A DNA stretch of 64,000 bases, from positions 62,001 to 126,000 of the forward strand of contig JADNRV010000072.1 of NCBI GenBank assembly GCA_015499995.1, given 5' to 3'. Of the stretch, positions 24,149-34,781 are shown one piece after another (the first letter of the stretch is position 1; each line of letters begins with the position of its first letter). The DNA comes from Flammula alnicola (Eukaryota; Basidiomycota; Agaricomycetes; Agaricales; Strophariaceae). The notes beneath the pieces are model-generated. The model was not told where the DNA came from and made no database searches. It saw only the letters and a list, made by a program, of their open reading frames with translations. The translations under genes were made by a program, and so were the position numbers.

Positions 24149-26505
24149 GCATCAGCAAACCCGGGGGACGCGGCAGAGTGCTGCCGAGCACTATATAGTG
24201 CCATAGTCTCATAGCATAGGGTACCGAATCTGTAGTTTTACATAGCGTTCTCACGTTTATATATAGACGGGGCTGGGCACTATGGCGTGCTATGGATTGC
24301 TATGTAGCATCACATCATCTCTTCACAGTAGTATGCTGGGCTTCCTCTGCAGGGCCTTTTGCACTCAATCATAGCATATTAGACTTGCAGTTCTCTAAAT
24401 GATAGCTAACAGTGTAGTAATATATTTGAACTACCGAATACATATTTAAATACTAGCCTGCATAGTCAACGCGGCAGCCATGGGGTTAGTACATCAGTCG
24501 AGACCATCAGCGCGCTCATTATTGCGGCACCACTGAGCAACGCCGATACGGGGTGCGTTCGTGCGGTGTTGGTGTGTTGTTCTGGCTTCGGTGGCCATTT
24601 AGGTGCAGATGGGCCGTGCCAGTGGTCGGTTGGGTGTCGAGCGTCACACATTAGTGCAGAAGAGAAAGGGCGAGGGAATTGCCTCAAGCCCTGCCTGCTG
24701 CTGAAAACGGGGGTTGGGGGTTAGCTACATCATACAAAGTGGGTTCCCATGTACCTGGTGGCTCTCCCCTCGTCACCGGGCCCTATCGCGTCGCCGCTGC
24801 ACTGTTTTGGGGGTGTTGGGGGTGTTGTCACGCTGTTTCGGTAGCCGGAGGGGCGGTTTTTGCATGAAAAGTGGATATTGGGGGTTAGCAGCAATGTAGG
24901 GGGTGGGTTGCCACTTACCCGGTGGTCTTCTTCCTCTCCTCGTGCCCCTTCTACCTCCGCTCGGGGTACTCGACTCAGACAAGCCCCTGGCGTGAGCCAA
25001 TGTCTGTGCGACAGGTTTGCGTTGCCAGCGTGCTTTTGCGCAGTCGCGGTAAGACCGAGGTTGATATTTGCGGGACAGAGTTGTTGCGCCGTCGTCAAAC
25101 GTGGGACAGGAGGCAGGGCAGGCATGAACGCAGTAGGCGGTGGAGCGAGTGGGCCTGGCATCAGCGTCGCAAGGACCCGGTGAACTGGCTGACGAGGTCT
25201 ACATACAATCCATTGTCAGTAATGCTATAGCGAAGAATGAAACTGGGAACGGGTTTGGGGTCACTGCATTCGGTGGCCGTGTGGCTTGCCGGTGACCCGC
25301 AGTAGCGACGACAAGCCACCATCATTTGTCGTGCATTTCTGGGGTTCCTCATGGCTTTCGTAGGGGCGACATGGTGGGCTGGGGCCGAGGTCCACGTCCA
25401 CAGTGATGGGAGGGGTTCAGCGATGGGTTGTTCAACCAGCTGCGAGAGGCAGAGGCCTTCGTCTCAAGCCACGGGCACGAGATGCAGCTTGGACGGAGGT
25501 GGTCAGCAGCCAGTCGGATGTGATACGGCGTCGCCGGCAGAGACTGGCGAGAGTTTGGGTCGTCAGTGTGCGAGGACGTGATGAGAGAGACAACGTACAT
25601 TGGCTGACATGCACTGGGCGTGTGGTGGCTAATTCAGTTCTCCGGTCGATCGAAGGTGGGCGGTGCTGATTTGCGGGTCACTGGCTAGGCATACGAACAA
25701 GCTGGGGGATGCAGGCCTAACCTCAGCTCTCCACGTCGTCAGGCTTCGACGTTCTTGACGCCATCTCCAGGACCATTAACGAACCTTATGCACACCAATT
25801 CTCATCCTTCTTCGTCCGTCTATGCCTCAAAACCTATCCTATGGTCGATAACAACAGCGCAAGGTCTTCGAGGGCGAGGAGGAGAGGAGAACACGTACCA
25901 TGTACTGAGAGATATGGTTGCATGGCAGGAATCTGGGGTTAAATGGGGCGTCAGCAGGAACTGAGGTGATGAGTACGAGCCTTAGTCGTACCTTTGCCAT
26001 GCAATGGCGCGGTGACGGGTGGTATTTGCTTGACAGGAGAAGCAACGATGTTGATCTTCACTGAGACGTTATTGGGTGTTAACCAAGGTGTAAGGGGGAT
26101 GGCGACAGACGGGGTAGAGTACAATGGAGGATGAGGTGAATGGCACTCTAGGATGTTGTGGAAGTTGGTGGGCAACTTTGACGGTGGACTGGTGCATGGT
26201 GGGAGAAGGAAAGATTGAATTTCGTTTAAGTCCACAAATTTCTATTTGCGGACATCAACATCTCACGTGATAGGACATGAGCATATGCGCGTTGCGTGAA
26301 TTTGTTTACTTGGCGAGAGCCTCTTATTATAATGCTCTGTAGTCGATCTTACGATACTGGAAACGACTGTATAGATATTTGAGTAAGGGGCATAGCATGC
26401 TAAAGTGCTACGTAGCGCCCTGTCATTGCTATGGCACTATGGGATACTATGGCCACAAAAGGAACACTATGACAGGCTATGGGAAAAATCAAGGTTTGCT
26501 GATGC
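24149..26505. mobile_element. Presumed mobile element bounded by 13-bp inverted repeats
   Basis: GCATCAGCAAACC at 24149-24161 is the exact reverse complement of GGTTTGCTGATGC at 26493-26505. Just inside both ends lie clusters of CATAG/CTATG motifs (24186-24310 and 26388-26485), including a shared CTATGGCACTAT. Subterminal repeats of this kind are typical of cut-and-paste DNA transposons such as hAT. The interior (24466-26235) looks more GC-rich than its surroundings. It holds several medium minus-strand frames, one from an ATG at 26235 beginning MDLNEIQSFLLPPCTSP, but no transposase motif was recognised. No clear target-site duplication. It ends 80 bases upstream of gene B. Confidence 0.45.
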
Positions 26506-28007
26506 TGCACGGGGTGACTCCGGGTGAGTAGAGGACATCCCAAAACAAAAGAGTATGCCCTACGATTACTACAAAGAGTCCTCCAGAATCGGCCATATTA
26601 CATTTTCAATATTAGGACTCAGATTGTGTTGGGTCATCTGAACATGCTAAGAACGTCTGCGGAGCCTAGTTCCGCAGTATTTGAACAGAGGATATTCCTG
26701 GGTAGTGCCAGCTTCAATGATCGACCGAGCAAACTGCGAGTAGCCTCCAGCGAATCAGGAAGCGAAGCCTGCACAGTCTGCACAATAAGGGAATTGTCCA
26801 TGGGGCAAAGATGTTGCGGAACCCTCCTGACGACGCTTCTGTCCTATGACATGGGAACAACCAGAACACGCCCCTCATCATGTGTCCGAAGTACAGACAT
26901 ACATAGAGGAAGACAAGCGCCCGCACGTTAGACTGAACAAGTGCGTAATCATGATCGGGCTTTATCAGATAGGAGTTTGGGAGATTTGTTCCTTCCCTAG
27001 GTTAGCCATTAGCATGCTGCAAGATAGCCGTGTAATATACAGACACGGTAATTGTTATCATGGTCAGTGATAATTACAATAAGCCTTGCTAATTCGGTCA
27101 TGGGAAAAGAAAAACATGTTTAGACGCCCATATGCCCGGCGATTGATTTGCAGCGACCCGGAGCTCTGGTAAAGTGAGATGCATTGGAGAAATTCCTAGC
27201 ACACTTTTGACAGAACGTACTAAAGACACTAACAAGAATCGCAGGAATTTATCAGTGCCCCGGCACGCAGTTAAGCGCTCAGTGGTCAGCGTGATCACTG
27301 AGCGTCCCGCATCTGTATATTAACGGCTTTTCCCTTGAGGCGTTGACCAATGTTGAGTAGTCTGTCATCGAACTGCGCATCTGTCAAAAGATGGGGCACT
27401 TGATTCTCAGACACCTTTACTGCCTCCTTTGCTTCATAAGATGGTGGTGGACAGAGCGAATGGAAGTTGCATTTCTAGAGCGGGAATAAGAACTTATCAG
27501 TTGCTTATCGATACCGGTCAAAAGGGCATTCCGACATGTCGTGGAAGAACATATAAATATGATTCTGATATACATGCCGGACCTGCAGCAGGAATACAAC
27601 GGCGAAGTTATGGGAGCCTCTTTACTGCCTTGTGTCCGGGTATTTAATAATAGCGCAGCTAACCTCATGGAATTGGTAATGCTAAATGGAGGAGGTTGAT
27701 TTCAACTGGTCTCGTTATGGAGTTCTTACAGAATTTGAGAGAGAAAGATGGTGTTATTTTGGTGTTTTTTTCAACTGCACTTCTTAATCACTTTCCTCAG
27801 TAAACTCAGGTGCAAAGAAACATGTACATCCGGAACGTTAGCCCCATGACTCAGATTGATAGCACTAACATTTGCAGATAAGACTTAATGTGATCGCTAC
27901 AGTCTTTGGTCGTACTTTCGTCTCCCGCTGGTCTAGCAACTGCCAACGTAATCAGTAACTTTGTTTTTGGCATCGTCGATGATGTACTCATAACCGACCT
28001 CCCTAGC
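26506..28007. other. Intergenic, no gene recognised
   Basis: About 1.5 kb with no recognisable domain. The plus-strand frame at 26524-26931 lacks an ATG. Other frames (27417-27668) are short. The last few hundred bases should hold the NAP1-like promoter. A frame open upstream of 28008 raises the possibility of a longer N-terminus for that gene. Confidence 0.4.
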
Positions 28008-29192
28008 ATGTCGAATGATGCACGCAATGATGATGCAAAGGCCGAGGATGACACCCCATTCTTCCAGACTCTGTCTCTGGATGTTCAAATCGCCGTCCAA
28101 GGTCTCAGAGGTGTAGAGGTTCAAGTAGTAAACACTTGGAAGGAGTTCCAAAAAGAAGTTTTGGCACTTGAGGCCAAGGTAAGATGTAAACTTACATTTA
28201 ATCGGCGAGAGGTCGTATTTAATCAATAACCGGCAATGCAGTATGCGAAGCAGTGTGCTCAACTGTACGAACACCGTGCGCGTGTCATTGCGGGCTCGGA
28301 AGGTGTCACATCCAAAGAGCTCAACGCTGGTGAAAGGCAGAGTAAGCAGGACGAGGAGGACTATGAAAATTTGGCAGCACCTAATCGCACCGTCTTCGCT
28401 GCCACTCCTATCACCGATTTCTGGCTCCGCGTTCTCAAGACCTATCCAGAAACAGAACGTTTAACTTCACCACAGGACGAACCGGCACTGAAGTATCTAT
28501 CAGACATCAAGGTGACATACCCAAACTCGTTGACTTTTGTTGTGGAGTTTTATTTCAAGTCCAATCCCTACTTCACCAATTCCGTTCTGAAGAAGACATA
28601 CATCTACAAGGTGAAGCGTCGGTTGCTATATTCGCTCATCTGTTTCAAAGTTCACGATAACTTACATTTGCTTTAGGATGAACTCGGTTTCTTTGGCACC
28701 CTTCTCTATAGTCACGTCACTGGCGATACAATTCGCTGGAAGTCTGGCCAAAATATCATCGCACAGATTGCAGCGGCAGCTAAAGCTAAGGAGGGAAATG
28801 ACGAGGACGAGGACGACGAGGAATCTACATCATTCTTTTCCTTTTTTGAGCCTGGCGCTTTGATCACCGTTCCAGAAGATCAAGTTCCGGAGCAAGCCCC
28901 CAAAGACAAGAAGGAGGGTGATGACGAGGACGAGGATGAGGAAGAAGATGACAGGGACGATCTGCTCGACAAAGAATTCGACATTGGCGAGGCCTTCAAA
29001 GATAGAGTGAGTGCACTTTTTTCTGCTTCAGACGTTAGGCTGAGCTTTATTATCAAGATCATTCATCATTCAGTGGAGTACTATACAAAGGAGGCCCTGG
29101 ATTACGAGGAGGATGACTTCGACTTTGATTTTGATGATGATGACGAGGAGGAGGACGAGGACGAGGATGCAGAAGAGGACGAGGATAATTGA
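28008..29192 (+). CDS. Nucleosome assembly protein (NAP1 family), short divergent form
   Basis: Four exons: 28008-28178, 28242-28610, 28677-29006, 29058-29192; 1005 nt = 334 aa, exactly in frame. NAP-family landmarks in order: the long dimerisation helix (VVNTWKEFQKEVLALEAKYA, KQCAQLYEHRARVI), ITDFWLRVLKTYP, DEPALKYLSDIKVTY, FVVEFYFKSNPYFTNSVLKK, TYIYKDELGFFGTL, DTIRWKSGQNI, SFFSFFEPGA, FDIGEAFKDRI, VEYYTKEALDYEEDDFDFD and an acidic C-terminal tail. NAP1 proteins chaperone H2A-H2B and shuttle between cytosol and nucleus. Compared with canonical NAP1 this copy lacks the long N-terminal extension and the basic Thr-Asn-Arg-Thr-Arg loop, having an acidic insert instead. It may be a paralogue. Confidence 0.88.
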
Positions 29193-30919
29193 TAGTACTT
29201 TTCCATCTTGAATAAATAAGTTTGACGTTGCCTCGCATTGCATTCACATTCACATACCCATAAGAATAATGGGGTTTCCCTTTCCCAACCACTGCCTATA
29301 TGTCGTATGCGAGGAAGTGACATTGGTGTCAGTCGCTGAGGCGCCAGAAATGTGATTGGCAGGTGCGCCGCGCACCTAGGCGCCTCCCTTCGCACTCCCA
29401 GCAACTCGTTTGAAAAACAACATACACTGCTCGCATTGCGGGTTTAGCCCATGTGCGAAGATGCTCCATATGTCGATGGCAATGAGGAATGATTAATGAG
29501 TGTGGGTAGTCGAGTTTGAGATGATAATTAGCAGGGTTAGCCAAGGCCTAGGGTTAGCCATAGACAATGTCCTGTATGAAGTGTCGTCCTCACTGCATCA
29601 CAAAAAAAGACACAGAGTTTGAAGCTTTGAAGTCTGACTACGGGAGACAATGGCGTGGCGTGTGAGTATTACATAATCCCATACATCAGTTTATTCAATG
29701 ACGCTACACTTACACGATAGTTTTTCTCTAAGCAAAATTCGTTTAGCCCTGGAACATTGGAACTTCGAACTTAAACCTGCTTCAGGCAAGCCTCGGCAAG
29801 ACATATCAGCCCTTTGCATTTCGTCGGATTTGGAGCCACAAGGAAATTGAATTGTTTCCATCATCCCCAAGCTTCCTTATTCTTTCCGAAAGCACGCCCC
29901 CGCAGCGGTCAGCGTCATCTGGTATGCTTTTTGTTCATTGTTCGTCAAATCATGTTGATTATTCTGTCATTTCCGTAGAACATGCCGCCCACAAATTCGG
30001 TCAGACATGGAACTCATGAGAGGCTCTATGATCTCAACTTGATCGCTATCCTGCTTACCACGCGTCTCCTCGCTATATATGCCCTCCCATCTCTTTTTTC
30101 CTTCCAGAACATCCTCGTCTCAGCTCTTATGCATTCCAATGTCGTCTTTACCCATTGGTAGCACGATCAACAACTTGCCCAATCTACAACCCACCATTGC
30201 CTTCGTCATCATCTCAAATCAATTGCCAACCTTTCCCTATTGTTAGCCATTGCATTTCCTTATTCTCAGCAACCGTAATTGCCTCAGGCGTGGGTTTTTT
30301 CTGTTCCATTCAACCCGCTTTGTTGTTCAGATCAGTCATATGGTGCTGGGAATACAAGTGGAACGACAGCATCACTACTTGCAAACAGAAGCTCTGCTAT
30401 GTACCACCATTCTCTACCTCTGCATACAGAGAAGAAGGGACATGGTTCGAGAAGAGGCAGGATTTCGATGCCAATGGGTAAGTATCCGTTCATTCTTATA
30501 TTTTCGTTTTCATTTGAACTTCGCCTATTTAAAATTTTTTCATCTTCTATCTTTGATCACCCTTTTGTTACTTTCATTCTTTCTCTCTGGTCCTAAGTAT
30601 TCAATTTTGTCTATCGCTCCATTTCGACCATTTCAATTTTTCTCAGTTGTCTTGTCAAAGTTCGCTATCTTTATCCACGTTTCCCTTAATCTTCGTATTC
30701 TGCTTCTCTTCGATGTTTCCCCCGCCCCAGTCCCTTCGTCGATACCCATTTTCACCATTCCATACATATTCACTGCATCAACGCTCATCTCCTTTCAACA
30801 GATCTCCTCACAAAATCATCTTGATAACACGGAGAAGCAGAACCGGGCAAATTATAACTACCAACGCCTTGCTGAACGCAGTTCCCGTTTGAGCCCCCAC
30901 TACCCTATCCATATAATGC
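29193..30919. other. No assigned gene
   Basis: 3' flank of the NAP1-like gene, then sequence with no clear gene. Around 30290-30480 one frame is Ser/Thr-rich (DQSYGAGNTSGTTASLLANR) and ends at a good GTAAGT donor at 30479. This may be an early exon of the decayed Gln-rich gene that follows, with a pyrimidine-rich intron to about 30800. Confidence 0.35.
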
Positions 30920-32190
30920 CTACGGATAAAATAGTATGCGGAAATGGAGGATGCATTGCGAACCGAAAGCCACAAAAGATGTCGGCTCAGGTGATCAGGT
31001 TGGAGGAGCATCAAGTCAAAGATTCGGGCAGGGTACTCAGTATGCGGCACACTCGTCACTACAGTAGGTTCCTTTTTTTGTTCTTTATTCAGGCTGTTGA
31101 TTGTCGTTTAAGGTACAAACCAAGTAAAGCCGGTCCGAATGCGAGTACGAGCGCCGGTGGTAATGGCAATGGAACAGCGTCGACGAGTGCACATACGTCG
31201 CCTCCTTCGAGCCCGCCGATGAGCCCCGTGGCTGGGCTGATGCCCATACGGCTTCGTTGTTGTCGAATGAGGGCGGCAGTAGCGCAAACACCGCCAGCAA
31301 TAATCCTAGCACTGCTAAGGCAGTAGCAACAACGCCGGCAGTATATTCTCGAACCTATTGTTCTCCCGACGATACCCATGTCCGCTGCGGACTTTTTTGG
31401 CCCCTTCGTCGAGGTTCCTGTCTCTATCTCGAGCGGCGGCGGCGGGCCCGGGACGGAGGTTGGGGATGAGCACCATCATGATCATGAGCACCAGTACCAG
31501 CATCAACATCACCATTTCATGCAGTCGCTTCCTCGACGTCAGGCATTTTAGCCTTGGCGCGTCATCGCCCTCGGGCCTACCAACGCCTACGACAACGGGC
31601 GATGTGCCAGCCCAGCAGCAGGCCATGTCGTCGATGTCGGTGCCGCTCGCCATGCCTATGGGTCTCGGCATGGGCATGAATATGAGCATGTCGATGGCTG
31701 CGATGACGATGCCGGCTGGTGAGAGCGAGCTTGGGTTTGGGTTCCAGCCGCAGGAGGGCTTCGCGACTGTTTCTTCGTTTGCTGTTGGTGGAGGAGATGT
31801 TGGGCAGCAGCAACAGCAGCAAAATCCGTACCAGTTCCCAACATTGCAGGGGTTGTCGTTTGAGCAACAACAGCTGCCTCAATACCAACAGGATCAGCAA
31901 TAACGGCCACAGCAGATGTATGCGCAAGAGTGGACGACGAGCAATCAGCAGCACGCGATGGATCAGGGGATGATGTATCCTGCGTCTCCTTCGTCGTCGT
32001 TGTCGGGTTCGCAGCCGCACGGCCAACAGCCCCAGCAGGACCAACAGATGCAGGAACATGGTCAGCGGCAGCAAATTTAGCTGCAACCACAACAACAACG
32101 CAACAGCAGAAGCAAGGCATGCCGCTGACGCTGATGCAGCAAAGGAAGCTGGCTTATCCGGACCACGAAGAATATCACCGTCATCGTTCG
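30920..32190 (+). pseudogene. Decayed Gln/His/Met-rich gene, possibly a transcriptional regulator
   Basis: Low-complexity protein text appears in shifting frames. A segment after a splice-like AG at 31092 reads VDCRLRYKPSKAGPN then Ser/Thr/Gly-rich, continuing one frame over as HTASLLSNEGGSSANTASNN. Then come a His-rich segment (HHHDHEHQYQHQHHHFMQS), a Met-rich segment (MGLGMGMNMSMSMAAMTMPA) and Gln-rich segments (QQQQQQNPYQFPTLQGLSFE; QQPQQDQQMQEHGQRQQ). At least three frame changes and two stops that look like CAA-to-TAA (31901) and CAG-to-TAG (32078) break the Gln-rich part. Such composition is common in fungal activators, but no DNA-binding domain was secured. Confidence 0.5.
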
Positions 32191-32635
32191 CTTGTTAAAC
32201 TCAAAAATGTCCGATCTGTGCATAGGAATAGGCGCCGAAACTTAGTCGCAGAAACTTAGTCGCAGGTTGAGCGTTGCCAGACAATTGCCAGATGCCATTA
32301 ATATTCTTGGACAATGCGCCACGAAATTTCCTTGCGTTGATTTTGGGAGCGTGGTAATGGAGTGTAAATTTGTAAGTTAGATTCATCATGATGTGCGGCA
32401 TTAGTTCTAAGGTTAGCCAGCAGATTGCTAAGCCCATGCTCACTCGTCTCGAAAGAAATTATAAAAACGACAAACGATACCTGTCTGCCGCCTTGAGGTG
32501 AGTTCATTGGAGGATAGATACACCGATTGCTCATGATTCACCAGATGTACAGATTAACTGATACCCTTGAATAAATCGAGTAATTGGGTGTGTAACCTTC
32601 ATCGATCATCGATCATCAACCCAGTTGTCTTATAA
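32191..32635. other. Intergenic
   Basis: No gene recognised between the decayed Gln-rich gene and the start of duplication unit 2. TCATCGATCATCGATCATCAA at 32598 is a short tandem ATCGATC repeat. Confidence 0.4.
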
Positions 32636-34190
32636 TTATCTCTCAAGCTCCGCTTCTGGACTCATGTTCACTCGTGTCATTCTAAGTTTACCAGATTCAA
32701 CACGGATTCATTCCGTAACAGAAATGCATCAATCGGAGATGTCTGTATTCCGACTGACATGATACGACAGAACCTTACTCAGCAGTTCAAGTTTCCGTGT
32801 CCACTGCTCGGTTTCAGTGGTGCTCCTCATTCGCATCCTAGCTGCGAATAAGTACAGCCAGTCCTCGCCATGATCGAAGGAATATACCAGATCAGAAACA
32901 CTGCTGTCGCCACTCGCAGACCTGTCTCTTTCAACCGTTCTGCAGAGGGGGGCGACAATTTGCAATATAAATCTGGAAGGAATTCGAATGACACTGTATG
33001 TCTCTCCCATCTGCAACACATCTACAATTGACCAAGATGTCATCCTGTGATCTCCTAGGCATTTTATGTCAGAAGAGAGGGCAAATACCTATACACGTTG
33101 CAGGCAACAAATCGCAGCAAATTATATATCAAAGTGACCAAGGTATGTTCGCACTGGATTCCCATGGTCAGATGTGAATACCCTCGTTGAATATTTCTCA
33201 CTTTGTTACTAGGGTCGGGATAATCCATACGGATCAAGAAGACCATTTATCTTGTTTATCCACCCCACCAAGGTGGGTATATCGCAATACTAGTAGGCCA
33301 TTCATTTCACCCATTTTGTTCCCAGCTGCACTAACAAGAATCGACCTACCTAGTATCGCCGATCCTGGCAAGCGCAGGTTCATGTGTGTCTTCGGAGGTA
33401 CAACGCAGTTAGGCGTGGTCGCCCAGCGAGTCCCATCAGTGTACACGACATGGTTCTTTTATCGTCAGGGCCCTCTGCCGTCGACCAGTGGAAAGAAATC
33501 GGATAAGAAAGGTGGCAAGGACGGGAAGAAGAAGAAAAAAGACGACGGCAAAAACAAGAAAAAGGACACTGAGGCCTCGGCCTTCGATAGTGCAATGGAT
33601 CAAAATAAGCGTACAACTGACATGTTGTTCCAACTGGCGCAGGGAAATGCAGATCTTGTGAAACAGTTGGCCCTTAGAAATGCCAATACTGCACAATTTG
33701 GGTTCAAAGATCTTCTCGCCGCTCTGTAAGTATCATCGTCCGCAGCTTGGTAGCATTCTGGCTAAAACATCAATTATTGTACATTCGGGAACAGGCTCGC
33801 CAACCCTGCCAAGTCTGACGATCCCCCGATGTATCCCGGAGATGACGACGATCTCCCTGCGATTCCGGAAACTGATGACAACGGCCCAGATGAAGAGGAG
33901 ACTGGCGATGGCCCAAGTTTGGTCGCTCCGAGTTCAGGGGAAAACAAGGAGAAGAAGACAGGTGGCAACAAGAAAAAGACGGGAGGTGGCAACAAGAAAA
34001 AGACGACAGGTGGCAACAAGAAAAACAAGAAGAAAACTAAGCCCACTTGAAGGATTCAGAGGAAGGCTTGTAATGTTTTAAAGCGAACTTGTCCCTTGGT
34101 TCGTCATTCCCAAGTATCAGATGTAATACGCCCCAGACAATACTATTTCGTTTTTCTCTCGGCGCCTCAAAGAAAGCAGGTGATGAAACT
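32636..34190 (+). repeat. Segmental duplication, unit 2 (contains gene A2)
   Basis: Same-orientation copy of 19449-21060. Exons and introns are collinear; only small indels occur outside the coding exons (for example one fewer A in the last intron). Confidence 0.85.
32870..34050 (+). CDS. Gene A2: 309-aa paralogue of A1
   Basis: Five exons: 32870-32995, 33059-33142, 33213-33276, 33326-33725, 33795-34050; 930 nt = 309 aa, exon lengths identical to A1. Substitutions are scattered and mostly conservative (the early NTTVAT becomes NTAVAT, NSKDT becomes NSNDT, DPGRRR becomes DPGKRR, the late GNKKKTGGGNKKK repeats are kept), and no stop or frameshift appears. That both copies stay open through five exons suggests selection or recent duplication. 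The N-terminal beta-rich region, Lys-rich linker, acidic block and Lys/Gly repeats are as described for A1. Function unknown. Probably not secreted. Confidence 0.7.
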
Positions 34191-34781
34191 TATGAACGCT
34201 GTGGCGATGCTGCCCAGTCGCCATTGGATTTGATTGGGACCTCTCAAATCCATAACGCAGGATCTTGTGACATGTTAGCATCCACAAAGTCTTTTGCAAT
34301 CTGTCTGCGAGCAAAAACATTATATGCGCAGCGTCTCTTCTTATTTAAAAGGCCACGCACTGTAAATCGAAACAACGCCCGAAGGTGAAAATATAGCAAG
34401 TATTCTGACGTGTTCGACGCGTTTGAGCAGCCACGCCGAGATGAGTTGGATGAATTAGGTCGACCTTTGTATATTTGTTTTACTGTCGGGGTCGTTGTTA
34501 ACTTTACGGAGCGAAGTTGGAAGATTTAAGTTTTTTTTCGAGGGTTCGTTGGATGTGATAACAGTAGCTGCACCGTCACAATTAAACGCCACACATTTGC
34601 ATTCCAGGAATGCAGGAGGCAAATTCTGAAAAAATCCGTGGGCTGAGGCGCAACTTGAACTGGCACAGGTCATAAACTTAAAGACAAATATATAAGTATG
34701 GTTACAGCCCGAGATGAGTAGTTAGTTGCTCTGCCTACTTAATTTACGTATATGATTCTCCTATTGATACATCCTAATATT
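34191..34781. other. Intergenic
   Basis: No gene recognised between duplication unit 2 and the 3' end of the F-box pseudogene. Confidence 0.4.

Noticed and set aside
31577..32098. 173-codon minus-strand frame opposite the Gln-rich region
   Set aside because: It is the antisense shadow of CAG/CAA repeats (Leu/Arg-rich by composition) and has no supporting features.
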